From the NCBI GenBank assembly GCA_964602445.1, contig CAZRQV010000010.1:1-56409 (forward strand): a stretch of 56,409 nt of DNA, read 5' to 3'. The stretch is from HGM12587 sp964602445. GTDB lineage: Bacteria; Bacillota; Clostridia; Lachnospirales; Lachnospiraceae. How positions within the stretch are numbered: the first letter of the stretch is position 1; every line of letters begins with the position of its first letter. Shown in pieces: positions 24,814 through 33,785 of the stretch. Both the position numbers and the translations under genes were made by a program. The notes below the pieces were generated by a model that was not told the DNA's origin, did not search any database, and worked only from the letters and a program-made list of their open reading frames with translations.

Positions 24814-26775
24814 TTATTTTTCTTCCTGCGGAAGTTCTTCTCTGATCTCTTTGGTACGGATTTCTTTGCAGATTTGGTCTACAAATGCTTCCAGACTCTT
24901 CTGGCCTTCATCGCCTGCATAACGGCTTCTGACAGATACCAGTCCTTCTGCTTCTTCTTTTTCTCCTACAATGAGCATATATGGAAGTCTTGAAAGTCTT
25001 GCTTCACGGATCTTGTATCCGATCTTTTCAGAACGATTATCCATGGTTGCATCGACACCGTTGGCAACTAATTCTTTACGAACTTTTTCTGCGTAGTCCA
25101 TATATTTTTCAGAAATCGGAAGTACACGAACCTGTTCCGGACATAACCATGTTGGGAATTTTCCTGCATATTTTTCAATCAGCCATGCCAGTGTTCTTTC
25201 ATAGCATCCCAGAGATGTTCTGTGAATGATGTAAGGACGCTGTTTTTCTCCGTTCTGATCAATGTAATACATATCAAAGTTTTCAGCAATCGCACAGTCT
25301 AACTGAATTGTGATCATCGTATCTTCTTTGCCGTATACATTCTTTGCCTGAATGTCAATCTTTGGTCCGTAGAATGCAGCTTCTCCGTCTGCTTCTGTGA
25401 AAGCGATTCCTTTTTCGATCAGGATCTGACGAAGAGCCCCCTGTGTGCTTTCCCAATAAGCTTCATCACCAAGATATTTTGTCTTATTCTCCGGATCCCA
25501 TTTAGAAAGACGATAAGTTACATCATCCTGTAATCCTAAGGTTGTTAAAACATGGATTGCCAGATTTAAGCAGTTCTGAAGTTCTTCTTCTGCCTGATCC
25601 GGACGGATTACGTTATGTCCTTCTGAAATCGTAAACTGACGAACACGTGTCAGACCATGCATTTCTCCGGAATCTTCATTACGGAATAATGTAGATGTTT
25701 CACCCATTCTGTATGGAAGATCTCTGTAAGATTTCTGTGAATTTTTATATACAAAATACTGGAATGGACATGTCATCGGACGAAGTGCAAATACTTCTTT
25801 GTCTTTTTCTTCATCTCCAAGTACGAACATACCATCTTTGTAATGATCCCAGTGTCCTGAAATCTTATACAGATCAGATTTTGCCATTAATGGTGTTTTT
25901 GTACGAACATATCCCCATTCTTTATCTTCCAGATCTTCAATCCATCTCTGAAGCTTCTGGATCATTTTGACACCTTTCGGAAGCATTAATGGAAGTCCCT
26001 GTCCTACTACATCCACAGTTGCAAACAGTTCCATTTCACGACCCAGTTTGTTATGGTCACGTCTCTTAATGTCTTCTAAGTGTTCCAGATAAGCAGCTAA
26101 CTCATCTTTCTTTGTAAATGCTGTACCATAGATACGCTGTAACTGTGCTTTATTAGAATCGCCTCTCCAGTATGCCATCGAAGAAGAGATCAGTTTGAAC
26201 GCTTTGATCGGTTTTGTATTCATCAAATGCGGTCCTGCACAAAGATCTGTAAATTCTCCCTGTTTGTAGAATGAGATTTCTGCATCTTCCGGAAGATCCT
26301 GGATCAGTTCTACTTTGTATGGTTCTCCTTTTTCTTCCATAAATTTGATTGCTTCTGCTCTAGGAAGGGTAAATCTTTCTAATTTTTCCCCTTTCTTGAT
26401 GATTTTTTTCATTTCTGCTTCAATCTTGTCAAGATCTTCTCTTGAGAATGGAGCATGTTCAAAATCATAATAGTATCCTGTATCAATGCTTGGTCCAATC
26501 GCTAATTTTGCATCTGGAAATACATTTTTTACCGCTTCTGCCAGAACGTGAGATGCTGTATGACGAAGAGTTGCCAATCCTTTTTCATCATTTGCTGTGA
26601 GAATGTTTAATTCGCAGTCTGCATCTACGACTGTTCTTAAATCTACAACTTCTCCATTAACTTCACCTGCACATGCTGCACGTGCAAGTCCTTCACTGAT
26701 ATCCAGTGCGATTTCATACACGGATCTGCTTTCTGCGTATTCTTTTACAGAACCGTCTTTGAGTGTGATCTTCAT
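24814..26775 (-). CDS. thrS: Threonyl-tRNA synthetase
   Basis: About 653 residues from ATG 26775 (AGGAGGAAAAAAG upstream); longer starts run into the T-box terminator. Domain order: TGS (MKITLKDGSVKEYAES), editing domain with HTASHVLAEAV, class II catalytic core with GLPLMLPKG, the zinc-site region MTCPFQYFVYKNSQKSYRDLP, RVRQFTISEGHN, the GCYERTLAWLIEKYAG motif, and the anticodon-binding domain (PEQVRVLPISEKYMDYAEKV). It charges tRNA-Thr and is controlled by the T-box immediately upstream. Confidence 0.98.
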   Translation of the reverse strand: MKITLKDGSVKEYAESRSVYEIALDISEGLARAACAGEVNGEVVDLRTVVDADCELNILTANDEKGLATLRHTASHVLAEAVKNVFPDAKLAIGPSIDTGYYYDFEHAPFSREDLDKIEAEMKKIIKKGEKLERFTLPRAEAIKFMEEKGEPYKVELIQDLPEDAEISFYKQGEFTDLCAGPHLMNTKPIKAFKLISSSMAYWRGDSNKAQLQRIYGTAFTKKDELAAYLEHLEDIKRRDHNKLGREMELFATVDVVGQGLPLMLPKGVKMIQKLQRWIEDLEDKEWGYVRTKTPLMAKSDLYKISGHWDHYKDGMFVLGDEEKDKEVFALRPMTCPFQYFVYKNSQKSYRDLPYRMGETSTLFRNEDSGEMHGLTRVRQFTISEGHNVIRPDQAEEELQNCLNLAIHVLTTLGLQDDVTYRLSKWDPENKTKYLGDEAYWESTQGALRQILIEKGIAFTEADGEAAFYGPKIDIQAKNVYGKEDTMITIQLDCAIAENFDMYYIDQNGEKQRPYIIHRTSLGCYERTLAWLIEKYAGKFPTWLCPEQVRVLPISEKYMDYAEKVRKELVANGVDATMDNRSEKIGYKIREARLSRLPYMLIVGEKEEAEGLVSVRSRYAGDEGQKSLEAFVDQICKEIRTKEIREELPQEEK

Positions 26776-26804
26776 CTTTTTTCCTCCTAAATCTTGCTGC
26801 GCAC

Positions 26805-27057
26805 AAAAAAATCCCTGAACAGACATTTTGTGCCTATTCAGGGACGATATACTTTTTTACCGTGGTTCCACCCTAATTGCATGTCTCAATTACGAAACAC
26901 ACCACTTTCTTTATGATGATAACGGAATCACCGGGCTTGATTAGAGCCACTCCGAGATGGTCTTCAAACAGTTCCTGACAAGACTCTTTCACCAACTGAG
27001 TCTCTCTCTGAGACATTTCCTGTCCTACTCTTCTCTTCAACGCTTTTTCAATATTCT
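26805..27057 (-). ncRNA. T-box leader of thrS
   Basis: The universal T-box motif AGGGTGGAACCACG is exact at 26861-26874 on the minus strand. The terminator that follows has arms TCCCTGAATAG and CTGTTCAGGGA and a 7-T run (26805-26844). CGTCCCT within the terminator can pair with the T-box to form the antiterminator. A candidate threonine specifier ACC lies at 26959-26961, in GAAGACCATC of stem I. Uncharged tRNA-Thr would favour readthrough into thrS. Confidence 0.95.
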
Positions 27058-27062
27058 CCTAA

Positions 27063-27091
27063 ATTTTAGCCACAAAACCAGGTTCTGTCAA
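27063..27091 (-). promoter_or_regulatory. Promoter of the thrS T-box leader
   Basis: TTGACA, 17 bases, TAAAAT on the minus strand, placing the start near 27056, exactly where the T-box leader begins. It is a near-consensus vegetative promoter. Confidence 0.85.
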
Positions 27092-27130
27092 GAGGAAAAC
27101 CAGAAAATCGCCAAGTTGCCGCAGCGTTGA

Positions 27131-27160
27131 TTTACATTTTTCTATAGGGAATGCTACACT
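27131..27160 (+). promoter_or_regulatory. Candidate promoter of the decayed XRE gene
   Basis: TTTACA, 18 bases, TACACT, about 30 bases before the ATG at 27190, with AGGAG between. It suggests that the ruined gene below was once expressed. Confidence 0.4.
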
Positions 27161-27189
27161 AAAACAAAAAACACAGGAGATCGCTTATC

Positions 27190-27473
27190 ATGAACAACAA
27201 AAAACAGGCACTTTGATTAAAATCTTTCGAACCAAAAAAGGAATCACACAAAAAGAGCTGGCAGAAGCACTGGACATTTCTATCGCAGAACTAATGTTTT
27301 GTGCAGCCTCCATCTGGATTTCTGTGCTGCTGATCGATCTGCTGATGAGAAATCATGAATCCGGTGCTGTTCAGGACCTGGTATGGGCTTACAATTTTGC
27401 TTCAATGTTTCTTTTACTTATCACAATACTTTTGAATTTTTTATTTTATCGCATTTCCAAACAAAACATCTGA
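27190..27473 (+). pseudogene. Decayed XRE/membrane regulator gene
   Basis: The ATG at 27190 follows AGGAGATCGCTTATC and reads only MNNKKQAL before a stop. Adding one A to the adjacent A-run restores MNNKKTGTLIKIFRTKKGITQKELAEALDIS-like sequence, an XRE helix-turn-helix start, read in pieces here. The helix-turn-helix is then cut off after its second helix and joined straight to a membrane tail (CAASIWISVLLIDLL, ASMFLLLITILLNFLFY). Many Clostridia carry full-length genes with XRE at the N-terminus and membrane spans at the C-terminus. This looks like a frameshift plus an internal deletion of such a gene. A TTG at 27213 could in theory start an 86-residue product. Confidence 0.65.
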
Positions 27474-27481
27474 TCAAAAAA

Positions 27482-27520
27482 AGTCCGTCATACCGACTGT
27501 TCAAGCCGGTATGATGGACT
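27482..27520 (-). terminator. Terminator of the SEC-C gene
   Basis: Arms AGTCCATCATACCG and CGGTATGACGGACT (minus strand) enclose an 11-base loop and are followed by a strong T-run in the minus direction. The plus direction has a weaker T tract. Confidence 0.85.
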
Positions 27521-27559
27521 CTTTATTTCTTCTTAATTTTAATTTACAGTTCTGAAAAA

Positions 27560-28063
27560 TTAGTTTTTACCGCAGCACTGTTTGTATTTACGTCCGCTTC
27601 CGCATGGACATGGATCGTTACGTCCGATTTTCTTTTCTTTGATGATTGTTCCGGATTTCTTTTCTTCTAAGTAAAGAGCTTTCTTTGTAGCTTCATCAAA
27701 AATATCATTCCACTGTGGCAAATCATATAACCAGTCAGCTCTTGCTGCTACCATGTTTTTGTAAAGTTTTACTTTATCAAATTTTAAAGATACTACGGTA
27801 TCTTCTTCCATATCATCGATTGGGTTTGGTTCTACAAGGCTGTCATTGATTCCATCTAAGAAACCTGTCATTTCCATTACAGACAGATTGTATTTTTCTG
27901 CCAGTTCTTTTACAGTTCCTTTTACTTCTTCATCAGGATTTACAAGGAGTTTTTCATAAACACCTTTTTCCAGATTAAAGTAACGTGCCCAGAATCTCTG
28001 AAGATCACCTTTATTTGCTTTTTCATTGTATGCGATTGCATACCATTCTTTTAATAATGCCAT
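27560..28063 (-). CDS. SEC-C metal-binding motif protein
   Basis: 167 residues. A helical N-terminal domain of about 140 residues is followed by a C-terminal SEC-C zinc motif, GRNDPCPCGSGRKYKQCCG, as at the end of SecA. It lacks any SecA ATPase sequence. The middle contains DGINDSLVEPNPI and LYKNMVAARADWLYDLPQW, which recur in a family of uncharacterised Clostridia proteins. AGAGGAGAAATAAAT precedes the ATG. It is monocistronic, with its own promoter and terminator. Function unknown; zinc-mediated protein binding is likely. Confidence 0.88.
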   Translation of the reverse strand: MALLKEWYAIAYNEKANKGDLQRFWARYFNLEKGVYEKLLVNPDEEVKGTVKELAEKYNLSVMEMTGFLDGINDSLVEPNPIDDMEEDTVVSLKFDKVKLYKNMVAARADWLYDLPQWNDIFDEATKKALYLEEKKSGTIIKEKKIGRNDPCPCGSGRKYKQCCGKN

Positions 28064-28065
28064 AT

Positions 28066-28196
28066 TTATTTCTCCTCTAAATATTTTTTCAATTCTGCTT
28101 TTGCCTGTTCCTAATCCTGAAAATGGATCGCATTCAGTCCAAAGACCTTGCCCCCTTCAACATCTTGGCATCTGTCTTTTTCGCATCATTTGTCAT
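28066..28196 (-). pseudogene. Possible remnant of a small protein gene
   Basis: From ATG 28196 the frame reads MTNDAKKTDAKMLKG. Inserting one base at the GGGGG tract gives GKVFGLNAIHFQD, a TAG, then EQAKAELKKYLEEK and a stop at 28066. The pieces look protein-like, and the total length of 131 bases becomes 44 codons with the one-base repair. Two lesions argue for decay. The predicted -10 box of the SEC-C promoter overlaps its ATG, so it may also simply be a leader. Low certainty. Confidence 0.25.
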
Positions 28197-28223
28197 GATA
28201 CCATGATTTGCAAAACTTGTAAA
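28195..28223 (-). promoter_or_regulatory. Promoter for the SEC-C gene
   Basis: TTTACA, 17 bases, TATCAT on the minus strand, about 130 bases before the SEC-C start, directly downstream of polC. Confidence 0.55.
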
Positions 28224-28250
28224 CCTTGAAAAACAGCGAAAACGGCTCCT

Positions 28251-31200
28251 TTACGTAAAATCAAACAGTGATAACTGGTTTGATTCCGGCATTCCTTCAA
28301 TGATTCCAAGTTCTTCCATCAGATCCACGATCGTCTTACTTAATTTGGATCTGGTACGCAGATCATCTTTTGATAAAAAGACACCGTCTTTGGCTGCTTC
28401 TACCACCTGATCCGCCGCCTTATCTCCCAATCCATCGATGCTGGCAAAAGAAGGCATCAGTTTTCCATCAATAATCTGAAATTCCTTCGCTTTCGCCCGA
28501 TATAGATCGATCTTCATAAATTCAAATCCACGGGCATACATTTCCTGCACAATCTTCATGTCACGTACCTGATCCTGTTCTTTCTTAGTAAGCGTATCAG
28601 CACGTTTCTTATAATCGTTCAGATAATATTCCAGTTTATCCCGTCCCTGACACATAATCTCATAGGAAAATGCGGAAGCACGGATACTGAAAAATGCTGC
28701 ATAATAAGCCAGCGGATAGTACACTTTACAATAAGCGATTCTGTAAGCCATCATAACGTAAGCAGCCGCATGAGCCTTCGGGAACATGTATTTAATCTTT
28801 TTACAGGACCAAATGTACCAGTCAGGGACATTATTTTTTTTCATTTCTTCTTCCCATTCCGGTTTCAGACCTTTTCCCTTACGTACACTTTCCATGATGG
28901 TAAAGGAAAGTTCACTTTCTACTCCCATACGGATCAAATAAGTCATAATATCATCTCGTGTACAGATTGCAGTAGAAATGGTCGCTTTTCCTTCCTGGAT
29001 CAACGTCTGCGCATTTCCCAGCCAAACGTCCGTACCATGGGACAGACCGGAAATTCGGATCAGATCCGAAAAACAGCTTGGTTTGGTATCAATGAGCATC
29101 TGGATAACGAAATCAGTTCCAAACTCCGGAATCCCAAGGGATCCCAGTGGACATCCGCCAATATCTTCCGGTGTAATTCCCAGCGCTTCGGTACTTTGAA
29201 AAAGACTCATGACCCTTGGCTCATCTAACGGGATCTTCTTCGCATCGATTCCGGTCAAATCTTCCAGCATTCGGATCATGGTCGGATCATCGTGTCCGAG
29301 AATGTCCAGTTTTAATAAGTTATGATCAATAGAATGATAATCAAAATGTGTAGTAACCGTATCAGTGGTCATATCATTGGCCGGTCTTTGTACCGGTGTA
29401 AACTGATAAATTTCATGTCCCATCGGAAGTACGATGATTCCACCCGGATGCTGTCCGGTGGTTCTTCGGATTCCCGTACATCCCTGCACAATACGATCGA
29501 TCTCGCAGACCCGCTTATGCTGTCCGCGCTCTTCATAATAGTTTTTCACATATCCGAACGCCGTCTTATCCGCCAGAGTACCGATGGTTCCGGCACGGAA
29601 CGTCTGCCCTGCACCGAAAATAACTTCTGTATAACGGTGGGCTTTATTCTGATAGTCACCGGAAAAGTTTAAGTCGATATCCGGTTCTTTATTTCCCTTA
29701 AAGCCAAGGAATGTTTCAAACGGAATATCAAATCCTTCTTTTTTCAAAGGAGTTCCGCAGACAGGACAATTTCTGTCCTCCATGTCACATCCCACCTTGC
29801 CGGCATAGGATTTTACAATATCCGAATCAAAGTCTACATAATGGCATTCCGGACAAATATAATGAGGTGCCAGCGGATTTACTTCCGTAATCCCTGCCAT
29901 CGTTGCAACGAAGGAAGATCCTACCGAACCTCGGGAACCAACCAGATAACCGTCCGCATTGGATTTCCATACCAGCTTCTGTGCAATGATATACATTACG
30001 GCGAATCCGTTTCCAATAATGGATTTTAATTCACGTTCCAGACGTTCCACTACGATTTCCGGAAGATTCTCTCCATAAATTTCATGTGCTTTATTATAAC
30101 AGATATTTCTCAGTGTCTGATCTGAATTTTCGATGACCGGCGGGCATTTATCCGGATGGATCGGCGTTACCTTCTCACACATATCTGCAATCAGATTTGT
30201 ATTGGTAATCACCACTTCTTCTGCTTTTTCCGGTCCCAGATATTCAAATTCTTTCAGCATTTCTTCCGTCGTTCGAAGATACAGCGGTGCCTGCTGATCT
30301 GCATCGGAGAATCCCTTTCCCGCCATGATGATCCTTCGGTACACTTCATCTTCCGGATCCATAAAATGCACATCACAAGTAGCAACCACCGGCTTTCCGT
30401 AGTCTTCTCCCAACTTACAGATTTTCCGATTAATGTCCTTCAGCTGTTCTTCACTGGTAATCCCGCTTTTCGGATCACGGAGCATGAATGCATTGTTCCC
30501 CAAAGGCTGGATTTCCAGATAATCGTAAAATTTCACCAGACGAATGATTTCTTCCTCCGGTGATCCACGAAGGATCGCCTGATACAGTTCTCCTGCCTCA
30601 CAGGCAGAACCGATGATCAAGCCTTCACTGTATTTCATATAAACCGTTTTCGGTATTCTCGGTCTTCTTGCATAATAATCAATATGGGAATAAGAAACCA
30701 GGCGATACAGATTTCTGCGTCCGGTTTCATTTTTTGCAATGATCACCGCATGGTGGGTCGGCATTTTCTTGATTGCATCTACAGAAGTGCTTCCCAGCTC
30801 ATTGACCTGATCTAACGTTTCTGCTCCCTGCTCTTTCAGCATGTTTATAAATTTTACAAAGATTTCTGCCGTGCATCCCGCATCATCCACTGCACGATGA
30901 TGATTTTCCAAAGATACCCCCAAGGCTTTCGCAACGGTATCCAGCTTATAACGGTTCAAAGACGGCAACAGCACTCTGGCAAGTGCCACCGTATCCATTA
31001 CTGTAAAATCAGATTCTAGCCCCAGCCTTTTACAGTTTGCTTCCACAAATCCAATATCAAACGCAGCATTGTGGGCTACCATGACACAATCTTTGCAAAA
31101 CTCCATAAATTGCGGCAGGATCACTTCAATCGTATCCGCTTCCAACACCATTTCATCCCGGATTCCGGTCAGCTGCTCAATTTCAAACGGGATCGGCACC

Positions 31201-32663
31201 TGAGGATTTACAAACGTACTGAATTTTTCTGTGATATTTCCATTCTCTACCTTTACAGCACCGATTTCGATGATCTTATTCTGCTGGGAACTAAAACCGG
31301 TCGTTTCCAGATCAAAGACTACAAATCGGTCATCCAGACTTTGATTTTTGGAATTTACAACAAATTCTTTTGCATCATCTACCAGATAAGCTTCCACTCC
31401 ATAAAGCACTTTAAAAGGATCATCATCACCGATGGTATGGTATGCTTCCGGAAATGCCTGTACACAGCCATGATCTGTAATCGCCATAGCCGGCATTCCC
31501 CAGGATTTTGCCCTCTTCAGCAGTTCTTTCGCATCAGTAACACCATCCATATCGCTCATTTTGGTATGGCAGTGAAGTTCTACTCGTTTTTTCGGATAAT
31601 TGTCCACACGGGAAGTGGTAAAATTACCGATCTTTTTGATTCCTGTAATGGAAGCGATAGAAAGGTCATTTTCAAAACGATCAAAGCTGACCACGCCTTT
31701 TAACTTGATAAATGCTCCAGGTGCTACAAATCCGCAAAAATCTTTTACCTGTTCATTTTTCAGGAACACTTTTGCTTTAATACTGTCTGTAAAATCCGTA
31801 AATGCAAAGCTGACAATGGTCTTTTCTCCGTTTCGAAGCTCACGGGTTTCTACACTCATAACTTTTCCCCGCAGGCATACCTCTCCGATCTCGCCTACGA
31901 TCTGATCAATGGTCATCGTTTCATCATCGAAATCTCTTCCATAGAACACATCCGGATTGTCGCTTCGCTTCATCGGTGCATTTCCAAATCCGCCTCTTCT
32001 GCCGCCCAGCGGCTCCAGTGGTTTTTTCCGTTCTACCTGCTTGCTTTCTGCCGTCTTTGCTTTTTCCTGTACTTTTTCGTCTTTTCCTGTATTTTTCAAG
32101 ATCTGCTTGATCTGTTGTTCCACATAATAAGCTTCCTGATTTGATTTTTTATATTTTGCTTCCGTTTCATATTCCAAAAGAATCGTTACATCAAATCCGC
32201 AGCGATGGGCAAATATGTTGTAAAGATCTTCTTTTAATTTCTGTTCTACAATCTCCGGCACAAATGCTGCCGGAAGTTTTAATTTCATCACATTTTCATG
32301 TTCAAAGGTAATTTCAGCCATTCGGAACAGGTTATATTCCAGATCATTGTCAGACTTGAATTCTGCTAAAATACTTTCTTCATAAACTTCAAACAGATTT
32401 TGTGGTGTATAACTTTTCGAAAGTTCAAACCGCTCTACGATGCAGATACTCACACTGCTTTTGGAAAAGAGCTGGTCTTTGATATTTTTTTCAAGACAAA
32501 AAAGCTGCTCCTTCTGGATCAGCTTTTTGCTCACGATATATACTTTAATACGATTGCCTAATTTATTGGTGGTTACTTTCTCGACTTCGATCTGGCCGCA
32601 AAGTCCTTCCAAAATCCCCTCCAGTTTCAGATTCGGGAATACTTCAAAAAATGATTTTGGCAC
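28251..32663 (-). CDS. polC: DNA polymerase III alpha subunit, PolC type
   Basis: 1470 residues, the normal PolC length. Order of parts: N-terminal domain, OB fold (VCLRGKVMSVETRELRNGEKTI in pieces), PHP domain (ELHCHTKMSDMDGV), inserted DEDDh proofreading exonuclease (FVVFDLETTGFSSQQNKIIEIGAV), PHP continuation, zinc site (ICPECHY, CPVCGTPL), and the palm/fingers region with GSRGSVGSSFVATMAG, PDIDLNFSG and LLKLDILGHDDPTMI. The start is GTG 32663 with GGAG 9 bases upstream. It is the replicative leading-strand polymerase of low-GC Gram-positives. It follows ispG by 46 bases and may share its transcript. Confidence 0.98.
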   Translation of the reverse strand: MPKSFFEVFPNLKLEGILEGLCGQIEVEKVTTNKLGNRIKVYIVSKKLIQKEQLFCLEKNIKDQLFSKSSVSICIVERFELSKSYTPQNLFEVYEESILAEFKSDNDLEYNLFRMAEITFEHENVMKLKLPAAFVPEIVEQKLKEDLYNIFAHRCGFDVTILLEYETEAKYKKSNQEAYYVEQQIKQILKNTGKDEKVQEKAKTAESKQVERKKPLEPLGGRRGGFGNAPMKRSDNPDVFYGRDFDDETMTIDQIVGEIGEVCLRGKVMSVETRELRNGEKTIVSFAFTDFTDSIKAKVFLKNEQVKDFCGFVAPGAFIKLKGVVSFDRFENDLSIASITGIKKIGNFTTSRVDNYPKKRVELHCHTKMSDMDGVTDAKELLKRAKSWGMPAMAITDHGCVQAFPEAYHTIGDDDPFKVLYGVEAYLVDDAKEFVVNSKNQSLDDRFVVFDLETTGFSSQQNKIIEIGAVKVENGNITEKFSTFVNPQVPIPFEIEQLTGIRDEMVLEADTIEVILPQFMEFCKDCVMVAHNAAFDIGFVEANCKRLGLESDFTVMDTVALARVLLPSLNRYKLDTVAKALGVSLENHHRAVDDAGCTAEIFVKFINMLKEQGAETLDQVNELGSTSVDAIKKMPTHHAVIIAKNETGRRNLYRLVSYSHIDYYARRPRIPKTVYMKYSEGLIIGSACEAGELYQAILRGSPEEEIIRLVKFYDYLEIQPLGNNAFMLRDPKSGITSEEQLKDINRKICKLGEDYGKPVVATCDVHFMDPEDEVYRRIIMAGKGFSDADQQAPLYLRTTEEMLKEFEYLGPEKAEEVVITNTNLIADMCEKVTPIHPDKCPPVIENSDQTLRNICYNKAHEIYGENLPEIVVERLERELKSIIGNGFAVMYIIAQKLVWKSNADGYLVGSRGSVGSSFVATMAGITEVNPLAPHYICPECHYVDFDSDIVKSYAGKVGCDMEDRNCPVCGTPLKKEGFDIPFETFLGFKGNKEPDIDLNFSGDYQNKAHRYTEVIFGAGQTFRAGTIGTLADKTAFGYVKNYYEERGQHKRVCEIDRIVQGCTGIRRTTGQHPGGIIVLPMGHEIYQFTPVQRPANDMTTDTVTTHFDYHSIDHNLLKLDILGHDDPTMIRMLEDLTGIDAKKIPLDEPRVMSLFQSTEALGITPEDIGGCPLGSLGIPEFGTDFVIQMLIDTKPSCFSDLIRISGLSHGTDVWLGNAQTLIQEGKATISTAICTRDDIMTYLIRMGVESELSFTIMESVRKGKGLKPEWEEEMKKNNVPDWYIWSCKKIKYMFPKAHAAAYVMMAYRIAYCKVYYPLAYYAAFFSIRASAFSYEIMCQGRDKLEYYLNDYKKRADTLTKKEQDQVRDMKIVQEMYARGFEFMKIDLYRAKAKEFQIIDGKLMPSFASIDGLGDKAADQVVEAAKDGVFLSKDDLRTRSKLSKTIVDLMEELGIIEGMPESNQLSLFDFT

Positions 32664-32709
32664 GCTTTTTCACTCCTACCATGATCGTACATTTGACAAC
32701 TTTTTCGTC

Positions 32710-33774
32710 TTACTGCCGCTCTGCGATCAGCTGATCCAGCTCTGCTTTTAATGCGGATAACAACTGGTCTTCCGGTATTTTTTTTATAATTTCACCTTTT
32801 CTGATCAGAAGTCCTTCTCCTTTTCCGCCTGCAATTCCAAGATCTGCTTCTTTCGCTTCTCCCGGTCCGTTTACGATACAGCCCATGACTGCTACCTTAA
32901 TATCCAGCGGGATTCCGGCTACCATTGTTTCTACTTCATTTGCCAGCTTGATCAGATCGATCTGTGTTCTTCCGCAGGTCGGGCAGGATACGACTTCAAT
33001 ACCGCCTTTGCGCAGTCCTAATGTTTTTAAGACTAATTTGGCTGTCTTAATCTCTTCTACCGGATCTCCGGTCAAGGACACACGGATCGTATCACCGATT
33101 CCCTGAGAGAGGATAATTCCAAGACCTACTGAAGATTTGATATTTCCGGAAAACAGTGTTCCTGATTCTGTAATTCCTACATGAAGAGGATAGGTGCATT
33201 TTTCTGCGATCAGTTCATGAGCCTTCGCACACATCATAACATCAGAAGATTTAATGCTTACGACCAGATTATCATAGCCCAGATCTTCGATGATCTTTAC
33301 TTTATCCAAAGCACTTTCCACAATACCTTCTGCAGTAACGCCATGGTATTTTTCTATCAGTTCTTTTTCCAGAGAACCGCTGTTGACACCGACACGAATC
33401 GGAATATTACGTTCTTTTGCTGTATCTACTACTGCTTTGATCCGATCAATGCTTCCGATATTTCCCGGATTGATACGAATCTTATCCGCACCATTTTCCA
33501 TAGCTGCAATCGCCATTCTGTAATCAAAATGAATATCTGCAACCAACGGAATATGAATCTGTTTTTTAATTTCTTTTAACGCATTTGCTGCTTCTATGGT
33601 AGGCACAGTACAACGAATGATCTCACAGCCTGCTTCCTCCAGACGATGGATCTGAGCAACCGTTGCTTCCACATCTTCTGTTTTTGTATTTGTCATAGAC
33701 TGAATCAGGATCGGATTTCCGCCGCCAATCACTCTGTCACCAATCTGAATTACCTTCGTATGATCTCTATACAT
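32710..33774 (-). CDS. ispG: 4-hydroxy-3-methylbut-2-enyl diphosphate synthase
   Basis: 354 residues. It catalyses the penultimate step of the MEP isoprenoid pathway, converting MEcPP to HMBPP with a [4Fe-4S] cluster. N-terminal TIM-barrel motifs are PILIQSMTNTKTEDV, IHIPLVADIHFDYR, KIRINPGNIG and PIRVGVNSGSLE. The cluster cysteines are in VSCPTCGRTQ and MGCIVNGPGEAKEADLGIAGG. AGGAGG precedes the ATG. It follows the FtsW-family gene by 11 bases and precedes polC; ispG-polC adjacency is common in Clostridia. Confidence 0.97.
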   Translation of the reverse strand: MYRDHTKVIQIGDRVIGGGNPILIQSMTNTKTEDVEATVAQIHRLEEAGCEIIRCTVPTIEAANALKEIKKQIHIPLVADIHFDYRMAIAAMENGADKIRINPGNIGSIDRIKAVVDTAKERNIPIRVGVNSGSLEKELIEKYHGVTAEGIVESALDKVKIIEDLGYDNLVVSIKSSDVMMCAKAHELIAEKCTYPLHVGITESGTLFSGNIKSSVGLGIILSQGIGDTIRVSLTGDPVEEIKTAKLVLKTLGLRKGGIEVVSCPTCGRTQIDLIKLANEVETMVAGIPLDIKVAVMGCIVNGPGEAKEADLGIAGGKGEGLLIRKGEIIKKIPEDQLLSALKAELDQLIAERQ

Positions 33775-33785
33775 TTTCTGTCCTC

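Noticed and set aside
28770..31905. Several plus-strand frames of 100-210 codons across polC
   Set aside because: They are complementary shadows of the polC coding sequence, with improbable Phe/His/Ser-rich products and no initiation sites.
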